From JBFGFX01 sp965232455 (GTDB taxonomy: Bacteria > Pseudomonadota > Gammaproteobacteria > Steroidobacterales > Woeseiaceae): a DNA stretch of 64,000 nt. Shown here piece by piece: positions 8,796-18,079 of the stretch. The stretch is from the NCBI GenBank assembly GCA_965232455.1, contig OZ246981.1:4960001-5024000 (forward strand). The letters run 5' to 3'. The notes below the pieces were generated by a model. That model saw only the letters and a program-made list of their open reading frames with translations. It was not told the origin of the DNA and ran no database searches. The first letter of the stretch is position 1. Each line of letters begins with the position of its first letter. A program made the translations under genes and the position numbers.

Positions 8796-9635
8796 GTGAG
8801 CGATCCCGCGGGCCACATCGAGGCGCACGTGCGGGTCCAGTCGTCTACGGACAACACGATCGATCTGTTGCAGCGCTCGACCGGACTGTCAAAGCAACGT
8901 ATCAAAAAGGCGATGACCTCGGGCGCCGTCTGGATGACGCGAGGCCGCGATACCCGGCGCCTCCGGCGTGCCAAACGGAGGTTGCAGGTCGGTGATGAGA
9001 TCCACCTTTATTACGATGCGGTCATTCTGGCGGAGCGTCCGCCGGAGCCTGCGTTGGTGGCAGACGTGGGCGGCTACTCCGTTTGGCACAAGCCGTGCGG
9101 ATTGCGATCACAGGGCTCGAAGTGGGGCGATCACTGCACGCTGGCGCGTTGGGCCGAGACGCACCTGCAACCGGAGCGCCCCGCCTTTACCGTTCATCGA
9201 CTCGACCGGGCCGCCAGCGGATTGATGCTGGTCGCTCATTCGAGGCGTCTGGCAGGTAAATTGTCGGCGCTCTTTCGTGAGCGAGCGGTGGAGAAGCGAT
9301 ACGTGGCGCTGGTCGTTGGTGACTTTTCCAGACAGCCCAATCCGTTGCGGGCGGACCGAGCTATCGACGGGAAAGAAGCGATCAGTGAATTCTCGCTGCG
9401 GGAGCTTGTTGACGACGGCTGCCGTTCGTTGATCGAGGCGCGGATAGAGACCGGACGAAAACACCAGATACGCCGTCACCTGGCGGCGCTGGGACATCCT
9501 ATCGTTGGCGATCGATTGTACGGTACGGGCAAGGAAGACGGTGTGGACCTGCAGCTGACCGCAATCATGCTGGCCTTTCATTGTCCGGTCAGCGACAGGT
9601 GGGTGGAGTATCGACTGCAGGCGGCGCCGGCTTGA
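8796..9635 (+). CDS. RluA-family pseudouridine synthase
   Basis: A 279-residue RluA/RluC/RluD-type enzyme that isomerises uridine in rRNA or tRNA. The catalytic Asp is residue 137 in HRLDRAASG; the family motifs VWHKPCGL and RKHQIRRHLAALGHPIVGDRLYG are clear. An N-terminal basic region (residues 25-70) occupies the place of the S4 RNA-binding domain and looks S4-like. The start is GTG at 8796, 25 bases after the preceding gene. Which RNA position is modified cannot be told. Confidence 0.88.
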   Translation: MSDPAGHIEAHVRVQSSTDNTIDLLQRSTGLSKQRIKKAMTSGAVWMTRGRDTRRLRRAKRRLQVGDEIHLYYDAVILAERPPEPALVADVGGYSVWHKPCGLRSQGSKWGDHCTLARWAETHLQPERPAFTVHRLDRAASGLMLVAHSRRLAGKLSALFRERAVEKRYVALVVGDFSRQPNPLRADRAIDGKEAISEFSLRELVDDGCRSLIEARIETGRKHQIRRHLAALGHPIVGDRLYGTGKEDGVDLQLTAIMLAFHCPVSDRWVEYRLQAAPA

Positions 9636-9659
9636 ACGGGATTCTTTGATCGAAGCGAC

Positions 9660-10604
9660 CTACCGACCGTACCGACCGCCCGGTACGAGTGGTCGCTCCA
9701 TGGCCGCGCGGTCCCAGTCCGCCAGGTCCGCGGCGGCGGCGTAACTGCTTTGCAGGAAGTCGAGCAGACTGTCGTCCGGTGAGTCGGCGTTGCGGACCGA
9801 ATCGTACGGCAGCAGGAACTCGCCCAACTCGGACGACCAGAACGCCTCCGACGGTTGTATCCGCGCTTCGCCGAAGCCGCTCGGCTTCGGATACGCGTAC
9901 GAATAGAACGCCGGGTAGTCCACCCCGCCGCCGCCCGGCCAAAACCCTGCGCTGCTGACTTCGTGGGAATAGGCCTCGCGCGCGGCCCAGTCCGGAAAGT
10001 TCGGCACTCCGCCGGGATGCGGCGGCGCTTCGCGGCCGGAAAACCGTGTTACGGCGAGATCGAAACTGCCCCAAAAAAAGTGCACCGGGCTGCACTTGCC
10101 GCTGAAGCGCGCGCGGAACTCCTTGAACACCCGGTCGATTTGCAGCAGCGCCCGCCAGAAACGCTGAGCATACTCCGGGTCGTAGGCATGATGCGTCGTG
10201 TCTTCCTCAAACGGAATCGCATCTGCGATTTCGCTGGGCGTCGTGTATATCCGGGTCGCCAGCCCCATTCCCTCGAGCGAGTGCATGACCTCCGCATAAA
10301 AATCGGCGACCGTTCGCGGCGCCAGCGCCACGTGTCGCCGCTGACCGTCCGCGGACCGGATCTCCAGTCGGTGGCCGATGAAATCGAACTCCATCTCGAA
10401 GGTTTTCGAGCCGTGTGCGATCGGCGAGGTATTGAGACCCCGCGCGCTGACGTACATCGCCACGTGCCAGGAGTGATTGATCCAGGTCGTATGCACGAGT
10501 CGGATTTTGCCGACGATCTGCGCCCAAAGCCTGAGCGTCGCCGCGGTGTCCGCCCATGCGGAACAGGCAAGGTCCGGCCATTCCGTCGAGCTAGACCGGT
10601 TCAA
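9660..10604 (-). CDS. DUF5996 family protein
   Basis: A 314-residue protein matching DUF5996: WPDLACSAWADTAATLRLWAQIVGKIRL, NHSWHVAMYVSARGLNTSPI, and the later HHAYDPEYAQRFWRAL and FFWGSFDLAVTRFSGREAPPHPG. Function unknown. There is no upstream ATG in a convincing place; the TTG at 10604 is preceded by GGGA and reduces the overlap with the upstream oxidoreductase gene to 14 bases, whereas another TTG at 10652 gives 62. It appears to be the third gene of the molybdopterin oxidoreductase operon, though a link in function is not evident. Confidence 0.78.
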   Translation of the reverse strand: MNRSSSTEWPDLACSAWADTAATLRLWAQIVGKIRLVHTTWINHSWHVAMYVSARGLNTSPIAHGSKTFEMEFDFIGHRLEIRSADGQRRHVALAPRTVADFYAEVMHSLEGMGLATRIYTTPSEIADAIPFEEDTTHHAYDPEYAQRFWRALLQIDRVFKEFRARFSGKCSPVHFFWGSFDLAVTRFSGREAPPHPGGVPNFPDWAAREAYSHEVSSAGFWPGGGGVDYPAFYSYAYPKPSGFGEARIQPSEAFWSSELGEFLLPYDSVRNADSPDDSLLDFLQSSYAAAADLADWDRAAMERPLVPGGRYGR

Positions 10605-12771
10605 CTTGTGTTCCCAGGGGCTGCGTGCGCAAGCGTTGTCCGGTTGCGGCAAACAATGCGTTCGACACGGCCGGACTCAGCGGCGGAACGCCCGGTTCGC
10701 CGACGCCCGACGGCGACTCCTCCGACGCCAGGATGTGCACTTCGACTTCGGGCATCTCGTTGATCCTGAGCACCGGATAGGTGTCGTAGTTCGTTTGTTC
10801 GACGCGCCCGTCGTCGAGGCTGATTCTGCCGTGTAGCAGGCCGGCCAGGGCAAAACCGATGCCGCCTTCCATCTGCGCTTTTACGATGTCGGGATTGACC
10901 GCTACGCCGCAGTCGACGGCGCACACCACCCGCTCCAGTTTCCAGCGGCCGTTGTCAACCGATACCTCGGCAACCTGAGCGACGTAACTGCCGAAGGACT
11001 TGTGCACGGCGACGCCACGACCGCGGTTTTTTGCAAGCGGAGCCGACCAGCCGGCTTTTTCGACGGCCAGATCCAGCACGCCGAGTTCGCGCGCGTCCGC
11101 GGGTAACAGTTTACGTCTGTACTCGACCGGATCCTGTCCGGCGAGCGCGGCCAAATCGTCGAGCACCGTCTCCACGGCAAACGCCGTGTGTGTGTGACCG
11201 ACGGAGCGCCACCAGAGAACGGGCACGCCGACGTCCGGCGTCACCAGGCTGACGTCCAGGTTCGGAATGGTGTAGGGCATGTCGGCCGCACCCTCGACGG
11301 AGGTTGCATCGACGCCGTCGCTCACCAGAAACTGCTCGAAGACCGTGCCGGCCAGAATCGATTGGCCGACGATCTGGTGTTTCCACGCCGTCGGTTTACC
11401 CGTTTCGTCAATGCCGGCCTGAACCCGGTGAAAGTACATCGGCCGATACCGGCCACCGGTCATGTCGTCCTCTCGCGACCATTGAACCTTGACGGGCACA
11501 CCCTCGCCCAAGGTCTTGACGATGCTCACGGCCTCGACGATCACGTCGGCGTCGGGCGTCGCCCGGCGACCAAAAAATCCACCCGTCATCATCACGTGCA
11601 GTTTGACGCGCTCCAGGGGCAGACCCATGATGTCGGCGGCGGTTTGCTGGTAGTGGTCGGGCATCTGATGACCCGCCCAAATCTCGAGCGTGCCGTTCTC
11701 GAAGCGAGCGACCGCGTTCAACGGTTCCATGGCGGCGTGAGCGAGATAGGGGAACTCGAAATCCGCCGTCACCGTCTTTTCCGCCGAGGCCATCGCGGCG
11801 CCGGTGTCTCCCGTGACCTGCACCCGGGCGCCATCGTCCCGCTCGGCATGCGCGCGGTATTCCGTCATCAGCGCGCCCGAGCTGCGTTTTTCCGCGCCGA
11901 ATTCGTCCCACTCGACGTCGAGCGCGTCGCGACCTTTGAGCGCCTGCCAATAGCTTTCGGCGACGACGGCGACGCCGCGCGGAGTTTCCACCACGTCGAC
12001 GACGCCGGCCATGCGCTTGATCGGTTCGGCGTCGAAGCTCTTCACCGTGCCGCCGAAGCGCGGTGGCCGTTTGAGCACCGCGGTTAGCATCCCGGGCAGC
12101 TGAACGTCAATCGTGTAATCCTGCTTGCCGCTCGTCTTCGGTGGCGTATCCGGACGACGCAGTTTTTCGTCGCCGATGTATTTCCACTGGTCTGGCGACT
12201 TGAGTTGCACGTCAGTCGGCGGGGTCAGGCTTGCGGCCCGCGATGCAAATTCGCCAAAGCCTCCGCTGCGGCCCGAGTCATGACGTATGACGCCGTTTGA
12301 GACGGAGATTTCGCCGGCCGGTACGCCCCAGGTTTGCGCCGCGGCTTCGATGAGCATCGACCGCGCGACGGCCCCGGCCTGACGATAACGTTCCCAGGAG
12401 CTGAGCATTGCCGTCGAGCCGCCGGTCAGCTGCAGGCTGCCGCCCATCGCCACATTGCCGTAATACGGAACGTTACCCGCGGCGCCCTCGAAACCGAGCT
12501 GTGACCAATCGGCGTCGAGTTCTTCGGCAACCAGCGTCGCGATTCCGGTGTATATCCCCTGTCCACCTTCCATGTGGGCGCAAAGGACCGTGACGCGATT
12601 GTCCGTGCCGATTCTTAGATAACCCTCGAACGGGTTTTTACCGGCAGGCGCGTCCTGCGCCAGGCTTCCGGGTACGTGGAAACCGATCAGCAAACCACCG
12701 CCGACCGCGGAGGTGGCGCGCAGAAACTGGCGCCGGCTGACGTGACTCAACTGCTGTTCCAATCGTCGCAT
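10591..12771 (-). CDS. Molybdopterin-binding subunit of a periplasmic xanthine-dehydrogenase-type oxidoreductase (IorB-like)
   Basis: A 726-residue large subunit of the aldehyde/isoquinoline oxidoreductase type. The N-terminus has a twin-arginine signal (SRRQFLRATSAVGGGLLIGF), so the folded cofactor-bearing enzyme is exported. It contains the tandem molybdopterin-binding domains, with HQMPDHYQQTAADIMG, GGFFGRRATPDAD, WWRSVGHTHTAF and the C-terminal GVGEPGVPPLSPAV segment holding the catalytic Glu. The small [2Fe-2S] subunit lies three bases upstream. Such two-subunit enzymes hydroxylate aldehydes or N-heterocycles; the substrate is unknown. No cytochrome or FAD subunit gene follows here. Confidence 0.87.
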   Translation of the reverse strand: MRRLEQQLSHVSRRQFLRATSAVGGGLLIGFHVPGSLAQDAPAGKNPFEGYLRIGTDNRVTVLCAHMEGGQGIYTGIATLVAEELDADWSQLGFEGAAGNVPYYGNVAMGGSLQLTGGSTAMLSSWERYRQAGAVARSMLIEAAAQTWGVPAGEISVSNGVIRHDSGRSGGFGEFASRAASLTPPTDVQLKSPDQWKYIGDEKLRRPDTPPKTSGKQDYTIDVQLPGMLTAVLKRPPRFGGTVKSFDAEPIKRMAGVVDVVETPRGVAVVAESYWQALKGRDALDVEWDEFGAEKRSSGALMTEYRAHAERDDGARVQVTGDTGAAMASAEKTVTADFEFPYLAHAAMEPLNAVARFENGTLEIWAGHQMPDHYQQTAADIMGLPLERVKLHVMMTGGFFGRRATPDADVIVEAVSIVKTLGEGVPVKVQWSREDDMTGGRYRPMYFHRVQAGIDETGKPTAWKHQIVGQSILAGTVFEQFLVSDGVDATSVEGAADMPYTIPNLDVSLVTPDVGVPVLWWRSVGHTHTAFAVETVLDDLAALAGQDPVEYRRKLLPADARELGVLDLAVEKAGWSAPLAKNRGRGVAVHKSFGSYVAQVAEVSVDNGRWKLERVVCAVDCGVAVNPDIVKAQMEGGIGFALAGLLHGRISLDDGRVEQTNYDTYPVLRINEMPEVEVHILASEESPSGVGEPGVPPLSPAVSNALFAATGQRLRTQPLGTQVEPV

Positions 12772-12774
12772 GGC

Positions 12775-13233
12775 CTATCCCTCCAACTCGTCCGCTGCTT
12801 GATGAATGGCGCTGCGGATGCGTGTATAGGTTGCACAGCGACAGATGTTGCCCGCCATGGCGGCGTTGATGTCGTCGTCCGACGGCGACGGATTGGCTTC
12901 GAGCAGCGCGGTGGCGGCCATGATCTGTCCGGATTGGCAGTAGCCGCACTGAGGCACGTCGAGCGCTTGCCACGCGGCCTGAACGGCGCGGGCAGCGGAG
13001 CCCCCAACGCCTTCTATCGTCGTAATTTCCGAGTTCTGCGCCGCCACCGCCGGCAGTACGCACGAGCGTGTCGGCGAGCCGTTGATGTGTACCGTGCAGG
13101 CGCCGCAAAGTGCTCGCCCGCAGCCGAATTTTGTGCCGGTCATCTGCAGATGATCGCGAAGCACCCAGAGCAGCGGTGTGTCCGGTGCGACGTCGATGTC
13201 CTTTTGTTCACCGTTGATTGTCAGCGTCACCAT
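12775..13233 (-). CDS. [2Fe-2S] small subunit of the molybdopterin oxidoreductase (IorA-like)
   Basis: A 152-residue protein with the two cluster-binding halves of the CoxS/IorA family: a plant-type ferredoxin site (CGRALCGACTVHINGSPTRSC) and the C-terminal CGYCQSGQIM...CRC site. It passes electrons from the molybdenum site of the large subunit. The open frame extends to 13317, but the ATG at 13233 follows AGGAG at ideal spacing and begins at the family N-terminus (MVTLTING). It lacks its own signal and is probably carried out with the Tat-tagged large subunit. Confidence 0.9.
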   Translation of the reverse strand: MVTLTINGEQKDIDVAPDTPLLWVLRDHLQMTGTKFGCGRALCGACTVHINGSPTRSCVLPAVAAQNSEITTIEGVGGSAARAVQAAWQALDVPQCGYCQSGQIMAATALLEANPSPSDDDINAAMAGNICRCATYTRIRSAIHQAADELEG

Positions 13234-13451
13234 TGACGGGATTCTCCTGTTTGCGTCTATGCCGAAATCCGCCCCCGCGGCGATACGCTCGCGCCGGGAC
13301 GGATGCTGTTCTTTCAAAGTGCCAGAGTGCCGTTCGCAGAACGCGTGTTCCCGGCGGCCCGTGACAGGGTCCGGCGTCGGGGCACGACCGACTTAGGATA
13401 TTGTCAAATCGCAGTATCTACCAGCGATGTTACAAATTGTTACTTAAACTC

Positions 13452-13524
13452 ATCTCAAACTGGATCGTGGCCGCGTTGCGCGTGGGACCGCAAAAAATGT
13501 CGCGGCCACGATCCAGTTTGAGAT
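13452..13524. repeat. Perfect 24-base inverted repeat
   Basis: Arms at 13452-13475 and 13501-13524 are exact reverse complements over 24 bases and are separated by 25 bases. The repeat lies in the 396-base divergent space 13234-13629 between the oxidoreductase operon and the marR-type gene. There is no T run, so it is not a normal terminator. The right arm runs into the motif TTTGAGATCGGTTC, found with one change at two other intergenic sites in this window. Confidence 0.9.
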
Positions 13525-13579
13525 CGGTTCTTTCCCGTAGCGGACGCCGTTTCGGCCGGCGCTCGCGCGGCCGGCTGCT

Positions 13580-13629
13580 TTAGTGCTTGATTATTGCATG
13601 AGTAATCACGTATGGGTTATGCTTTACGC
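13580..13629 (+). promoter_or_regulatory. AT-rich promoter/operator region of the marR-type gene
   Basis: The last 50 bases before the start are AT-rich against a GC-rich background. They hold a TTGATT-like -35, a TATGGGTTATGCT stretch that could serve as -10, and nested half-symmetries such as TTATGC and GCATGAA. This would suit an autoregulating MarR dimer; binding is inferred. Confidence 0.35.
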
Positions 13630-14067
13630 ATGAATACATTAACGACACCCCAACAAACCCTGTCGCTGGCATTTGCCGCTGCCTGGAACCGCGTGGAGCG
13701 GCGGCTGGATCACAGTTTGGGCGCTATCCGCGGCATCAGCCTGGCCGAATACCGGCTGCTGCGGGCATTGGCCGATGCGCCGAACGCTCAGGCCAGCCGG
13801 GTCGAGCTCGCGCAGGCCGTCGGACTGACGCCGTCGGGTGTCACCCGGGCATTGCGTCCGATGGAGAAGCTCGGCGTCGTCTCGACGCTGAAGAGCAAGC
13901 GGGACGCCCGCCTGGCGCTTGCCGCGCTGACGCCCGCCGGCCGCGAACTGATCAACGACGCGTCCGGGGTGGTCGACGATACGATGGCCGCGCTGCTGGA
14001 ACGGTCGCCGAAAGCCGCCGGGCGTCTCGACGAGTTCATCGAGTTGCTGGAGGACCTCGGCGGCTGA
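13630..14067 (+). CDS. MarR family transcriptional regulator
   Basis: A 145-residue winged-helix regulator. Helix-turn-helix residues around 50-80 (VELAQAVGLTPSGVTRALRPMEKLGVV) are followed by the wing (SKRDARLALAALTPAGREL). It has no Cys, so it probably senses a small ligand rather than oxidants. The ATG at 13630 is preferred to the one at 13612 because the promoter elements reach close to it. It is divergent from the molybdopterin oxidoreductase genes and is the natural candidate for controlling them. Confidence 0.87.
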   Translation: MNTLTTPQQTLSLAFAAAWNRVERRLDHSLGAIRGISLAEYRLLRALADAPNAQASRVELAQAVGLTPSGVTRALRPMEKLGVVSTLKSKRDARLALAALTPAGRELINDASGVVDDTMAALLERSPKAAGRLDEFIELLEDLGG

Positions 14068-14111
14068 GCGTTCGGCGGCGGTGCATTCCGACTCGGCGAT
14101 GGTCGCCTCGG

Positions 14112-15239
14112 TTAAAGAATCTCGCTCAAGGCGCGCTCCAGCGCGGCAACGCTGCGCTGGACGTTGTGCAGCTTGTCGAGCCCGAACAGGCCGATACGGA
14201 AGGTCTGGAAATCCTCGGGCTCGTCACACTGCAAGGGCACGCCGGCGGCGATCTGCAGACCCTGCTCCGCGAACTTCGCGCCCGTCTTGATGCCCGGGTC
14301 GTCGGTGTAACAGACCACGACGCCCGGCGCCTCGAACCCCGGCGCGGCGACGCTCTGGAAGCCATGCCGCGTGAGAAGTGCGCGCACTTCGTCTCCGAGT
14401 TCCTGCTGTTCGGCGCGGACTTTCTCGAAGCCGTAAGCCGCCGTCTCCCGCATTACGTCGCGGAACTCGATCAGGGCGTCCGTGGGCATCGTTGCGTGAT
14501 AGGCATGTCCTCCGTTTTCGTAGGCCAGCATGATCTCGCGCCACTTCGCAAGATCGCAGGAAAAACTCGTGCTTTTTGTGGACGCCATGACGTCCAGCGC
14601 CGGTGCGCTGAGCATGACCAGACCGCAACACGGTGATCCGCTCCAGCCTTTTTGCGGCGCGGAAATCAGAACGTCGACGCCGATGGATTTCATGTCGATC
14701 CACATTGCGCCCGAGGCTATGCAATCGAGCACAAACAGTCCGCCGTGCGCGTGTGTCGCCGCCGCCAATTGCCGGAGATAATCGTCCGGCAGCAGCATAC
14801 CGGCGGACGTTTCGACGTGCGGCGCAAACACGACGTCCGGTTTTGTCTCGGCGATCGCGGCAACCGCTTCCTCGATGGGCGCCGGCGTAAACGGCTGACG
14901 GGGTCCGAGCGCGACCGGCCGGGCTTTCAGCACGGTCGCGCTCGCGGGGATGTCTCCCATGTCGAAAATCTGCGTCCAGCGATAGCTGAACCAGCCGTTG
15001 CGCACGACCAGGCATTTTTTTCCGGTCGCGAACTGCCGGGCGACCGCCTCCATGCCGAACGTGCCGCTGCCGGGAACGATCACGGCCGCGTCGGCGGCGT
15101 AGACCGTTTTCAGCGTCGACGAGATGTCCTTCATTGCCGACCGGAATTGGTCGGACATGTGGTTCACGGCGCGGTCGGTGTAGACGACCGAGTATTCGAG
15201 CAGACCGTCCGGATCGACGTCTGGCAACAAGCCGGGCAT
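14112..15239 (-). CDS. Class V aminotransferase (alanine/serine-glyoxylate type)
   Basis: A 375-residue PLP enzyme. The N-terminal half has VPGSGTFGMEAVARQF, and the cofactor Lys is in ISAPQKGWSG preceded by the Asp in FVLDCIASGAMWIDM. It resembles alanine-glyoxylate or serine-glyoxylate aminotransferases and related pyruvate transaminases. The start is supported by GAGGGAGA eight bases upstream. It stands alone between the converging marR gene and a secreted-protein gene. The amino donor is not known. Confidence 0.85.
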   Translation of the reverse strand: MPGLLPDVDPDGLLEYSVVYTDRAVNHMSDQFRSAMKDISSTLKTVYAADAAVIVPGSGTFGMEAVARQFATGKKCLVVRNGWFSYRWTQIFDMGDIPASATVLKARPVALGPRQPFTPAPIEEAVAAIAETKPDVVFAPHVETSAGMLLPDDYLRQLAAATHAHGGLFVLDCIASGAMWIDMKSIGVDVLISAPQKGWSGSPCCGLVMLSAPALDVMASTKSTSFSCDLAKWREIMLAYENGGHAYHATMPTDALIEFRDVMRETAAYGFEKVRAEQQELGDEVRALLTRHGFQSVAAPGFEAPGVVVCYTDDPGIKTGAKFAEQGLQIAAGVPLQCDEPEDFQTFRIGLFGLDKLHNVQRSVAALERALSEIL

Positions 15240-15305
15240 GCAGTTCTCCCTCAGGGTGACATTGTTGAGCTGTTTCGAGCTGGTTTCCGTCCCGCGCGCC
15301 CGGCT

Positions 15306-15941
15306 TCAATCGGCCGGCTGGTGACCGACCGATCGTCCACCAATCGTCGGCCTGCCGTCGACCAATCCGCACGCCGCCGATGGACGTCGCGAAAACGTTT
15401 CGACGTTGCTCCGAAAACGGACGCCGTCCTCGGTCTCGGTGTCCGTCACGCAGCGTAGTAAATCGTCGTTTTGAAAGGCACACTCGAAGCTGAGCGTGGG
15501 ATGCGGCAGCCCGGCGGGACGAGCTACCCCAGCCAGCCGTCGTGTTCCATCGCCGCGGTCCACCAGTCGCGCGCCAACGTCACCTAAAATCGTGGGTTGC
15601 CATGACCAGAACTGAGAAATGTTGAGCTGTCCCGTTTCCACGTCGACGCCGACGAGCTGTATCCCGGCATGCGTACACTCACCGTCCTCGTCTACGTGGT
15701 AGACGTCCTCGATGACAAAACGTCCGCGGACGCCGAAACGGTACGTGCGCAAGTCTTCACCCTCGAACTGCGTTTTCCCGTCCGGTCCGGTCATGCGGGT
15801 ATGGTAGGTCCATGCGCTGCTTGTCAGCGTTCGGAAGAAGTCCTGGAATTCGCCCAGGGCCGAAGGCTCTTCCTGAGCGGCGGAGTCCGTGGTGAGCGCA
15901 AGGTAGGCAACAGCGATGCTAGCGGTTATCAGCCATTTCAT
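15306..15941 (-). CDS. Exported protein of unknown function
   Basis: A 211-residue protein with a clear signal peptide at its N-terminus (MKWLITASIAVAYLALTTDSAA, given in part). The frame opens further upstream to 16100, but the ATG at 15941 follows AGGGAGATCAGG and starts exactly at the signal. The mature part is rich in beta strands (WTYHTRMTGPDGKTQFEGE, RFVIEDVYHVDEDGE, ISQFWSWQPTILGD), similar in style to DUF1579-like lipocalin-type proteins, but I cannot assign it firmly. Three Cys residues in the last third may form a disulfide. Confidence 0.72.
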   Translation of the reverse strand: MKWLITASIAVAYLALTTDSAAQEEPSALGEFQDFFRTLTSSAWTYHTRMTGPDGKTQFEGEDLRTYRFGVRGRFVIEDVYHVDEDGECTHAGIQLVGVDVETGQLNISQFWSWQPTILGDVGARLVDRGDGTRRLAGVARPAGLPHPTLSFECAFQNDDLLRCVTDTETEDGVRFRSNVETFSRRPSAACGLVDGRPTIGGRSVGHQPAD

Positions 15942-16112
15942 AGCCTGATCTCCCTCTGTCAAAAGGTCGGCATCCCGCGCTTTGTCGATGACCAATATAC
16001 GCAGTTTGGGAAACGATAAACAGCCCGATTTTCGACGCGGCAAGCCAGCGGGTGTCCACTGGAGCGCGATCACGGAGCGCGTCGGCCGGCAGGTTCCCAC
16101 CGCGCGGGCGTA

Positions 16113-18077
16113 TCAACTTCGAGCTTCGGTTTTTCCTGTGTCGACGGGTTCCGCATCGTCGACGTCCGGCGGCACCCAGCCGCGGTCCTCGCGGCTGCCG
16201 AAGGTCCCGGCCCTGCCCGTCATCGCGTTTGCTTGTTCCGCCATGTATTCCTTGCTGCGTGCGACATAGGCGGGGTTTTGGTGGACCGGTATGTTCGGGT
16301 CGTACACGTCGGCAAGCGCCCTCATTGCGGCTTTGTCATGCTCCACGAACCCGCGCACTTTTCGTTCCGCGTCGAACGGATGCGTGCCCAGCGCTTCCAG
16401 CGCGGATCGGGCCGTTCTTGTGGCGCCGTCGAAGTTTTCGCGGATGATGTCGCGGCAGCCGGCGGCCCAGAGCTCGTAAACGTGATGGCGATCGACGGCG
16501 CGCGCGACGATGTGCACCTGCGGATAGGTTTCCGCGACGTGGCGGACCATTTCGGTCGCCTGCTCGCGATTGTCGATCGCGACGATGAGCATCTTCGCCT
16601 CCGCAATGCCGGCGGCGTGCAGCAGGTCGGGCCGGCTCGCGTCACCGAAAAACACCTTGATGCCGAATACGCCGAGTCTTTCCAGCTGTTCCGAGTTGTG
16701 GTCGAGAACAACCGTTTTGTGTCCCGCGCCCAGGAGCACACGGTTGACGATACCGCCGAAACGCCCGACGCCGGCGATGATGACGCTGCCGTCATCGTCG
16801 ATCTCGTCCGGCTCGGCGGCCTGCGCACCGGCATAACGCGGCGCAATGACCTTGTCGTAGAGGATGAACAGTACGGGCGTCAACAACATCGAAAGCGCCA
16901 CGACCAGCAGCAGTTTTTCCGCCAGCGTCGCGGGGATGACGGCGTTGGCGACCGTAAACGCCAGCAGGACGAACCCGAACTCCCCGGCCTGTGCGAGCCC
17001 GAGCGAGAAAAGCCAGCGATCGCCCCCCTGGATTTTGAACGCATGGGCAAGTGCCAGGAGAACCAGGGCTTTGAGCGTCATCAGACCAAGCGTCATGCCG
17101 ATGATCTCCACCGCGTTCGCGGCAAGCAGGTCGAAGTTGATGGCCGCGCCCACCGTGATGAAAAAGAGGCCCAACAGCAGTCCCTTGAACGGGTCGATAT
17201 TGCTCTCCAGCTCATGGCGGTATTCGCTGTTGGCGAGCACGACGCCGGCCAGGAAAGTCCCGAGCGCCGGAGACAGGCCGACCAGGGTCATCAGCAGGGC
17301 GATGCCGACGATCATCATCAGCGCAACCGCGGTAAACAGTTCACGAAGTTTCGCAACGGCGATGAAGCGAAAGAGCGGCCGCGTCAGCACGCTGCCGCCG
17401 ACGACAACGATGGCGATAGCCGCAATGGTGACGAGCGTCCGCTGCCAGCCGGCAAGATGTTCGACGAGGTTCAGACCCGAACCGTGGTCCTCAGCACCGG
17501 CGTTTTCGGCGCCCGTATCGCTCAAAGCGTCTGTACCCGGGAGCTGCGCCACGTCCATGAGTTCGGGGACCGCCAGCAGCGGGAGAAGGGCCAACATGGG
17601 TATGACGGCAATATCCTGAAACAGCAAGACCGAAAAACTGGACTGGCCGCCGTCGCAGCGCATGAGGCCTTTTTCGTTCAGCGTCTGCAGCACAATCGCG
17701 GTTGACGACAACGCAAACACCATGCCGATTGCGGTTGCGATCGTCCACGGCTGGCCGAGCGCCGCCGCCACCCCCGTGACGAGGGCGGCGGTGATACCGA
17801 CCTGCAGACCGCCCAGTCCCAGGAGTTTCATGCGCATGTTCCACAGCAGGCGCGGTTCGAGTTCCAGGCCGACCAGGAACAGCATCATCACCACGCCGAA
17901 TTCGGCGAAGTGCTGGATGCTGACGACGTCGACCTCGAGCTCGCGTAACAGCGGACTGAGCGCGATGCCCGCGATGAGGTAACCCAGTACGGAACCGAGA
18001 CCGAGTCGCGAGGCGATCGGCACCGCAACGACGCCCGCAATCAGAAACAGGAACGCGAGCAGAAGGATCTCGCCCAT
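16113..18077 (-). CDS. Kef-type monovalent cation:proton antiporter (CPA2 family)
   Basis: A 654-residue protein with an N-terminal membrane domain of about a dozen helices (residues 1-400) and a cytosolic Rossmann RCK/TrkA-N domain (VIIAGVGRFGGIVNRVLLGAG at the nucleotide site). It is close to KefB/KefC, the glutathione-gated K+ efflux systems that protect against electrophiles. The open frame begins at 18455 within the upstream gene, but the ATG at 18077 follows GAGGAGGTC and starts the first helix (MGEILLLAFLFLIAG). An acidic insert (residues 170-200) lies between helices. Confidence 0.9.
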   Translation of the reverse strand: MGEILLLAFLFLIAGVVAVPIASRLGLGSVLGYLIAGIALSPLLRELEVDVVSIQHFAEFGVVMMLFLVGLELEPRLLWNMRMKLLGLGGLQVGITAALVTGVAAALGQPWTIATAIGMVFALSSTAIVLQTLNEKGLMRCDGGQSSFSVLLFQDIAVIPMLALLPLLAVPELMDVAQLPGTDALSDTGAENAGAEDHGSGLNLVEHLAGWQRTLVTIAAIAIVVVGGSVLTRPLFRFIAVAKLRELFTAVALMMIVGIALLMTLVGLSPALGTFLAGVVLANSEYRHELESNIDPFKGLLLGLFFITVGAAINFDLLAANAVEIIGMTLGLMTLKALVLLALAHAFKIQGGDRWLFSLGLAQAGEFGFVLLAFTVANAVIPATLAEKLLLVVALSMLLTPVLFILYDKVIAPRYAGAQAAEPDEIDDDGSVIIAGVGRFGGIVNRVLLGAGHKTVVLDHNSEQLERLGVFGIKVFFGDASRPDLLHAAGIAEAKMLIVAIDNREQATEMVRHVAETYPQVHIVARAVDRHHVYELWAAGCRDIIRENFDGATRTARSALEALGTHPFDAERKVRGFVEHDKAAMRALADVYDPNIPVHQNPAYVARSKEYMAEQANAMTGRAGTFGSREDRGWVPPDVDDAEPVDTGKTEARS

Positions 18078-18079
18078 GC

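Noticed and set aside
12408..13108. Long overlapping open frames on both strands across the oxidoreductase genes
   Set aside because: They are rich in Arg, Pro and Gly as expected for shadow frames in GC-rich DNA, and the real genes have family motifs, good starts and coupling.
16233..17705. A 490-codon plus-strand frame opposite the Kef-type antiporter
   Set aside because: Low-complexity, charged shadow frame; the antiporter on the other strand is certain.
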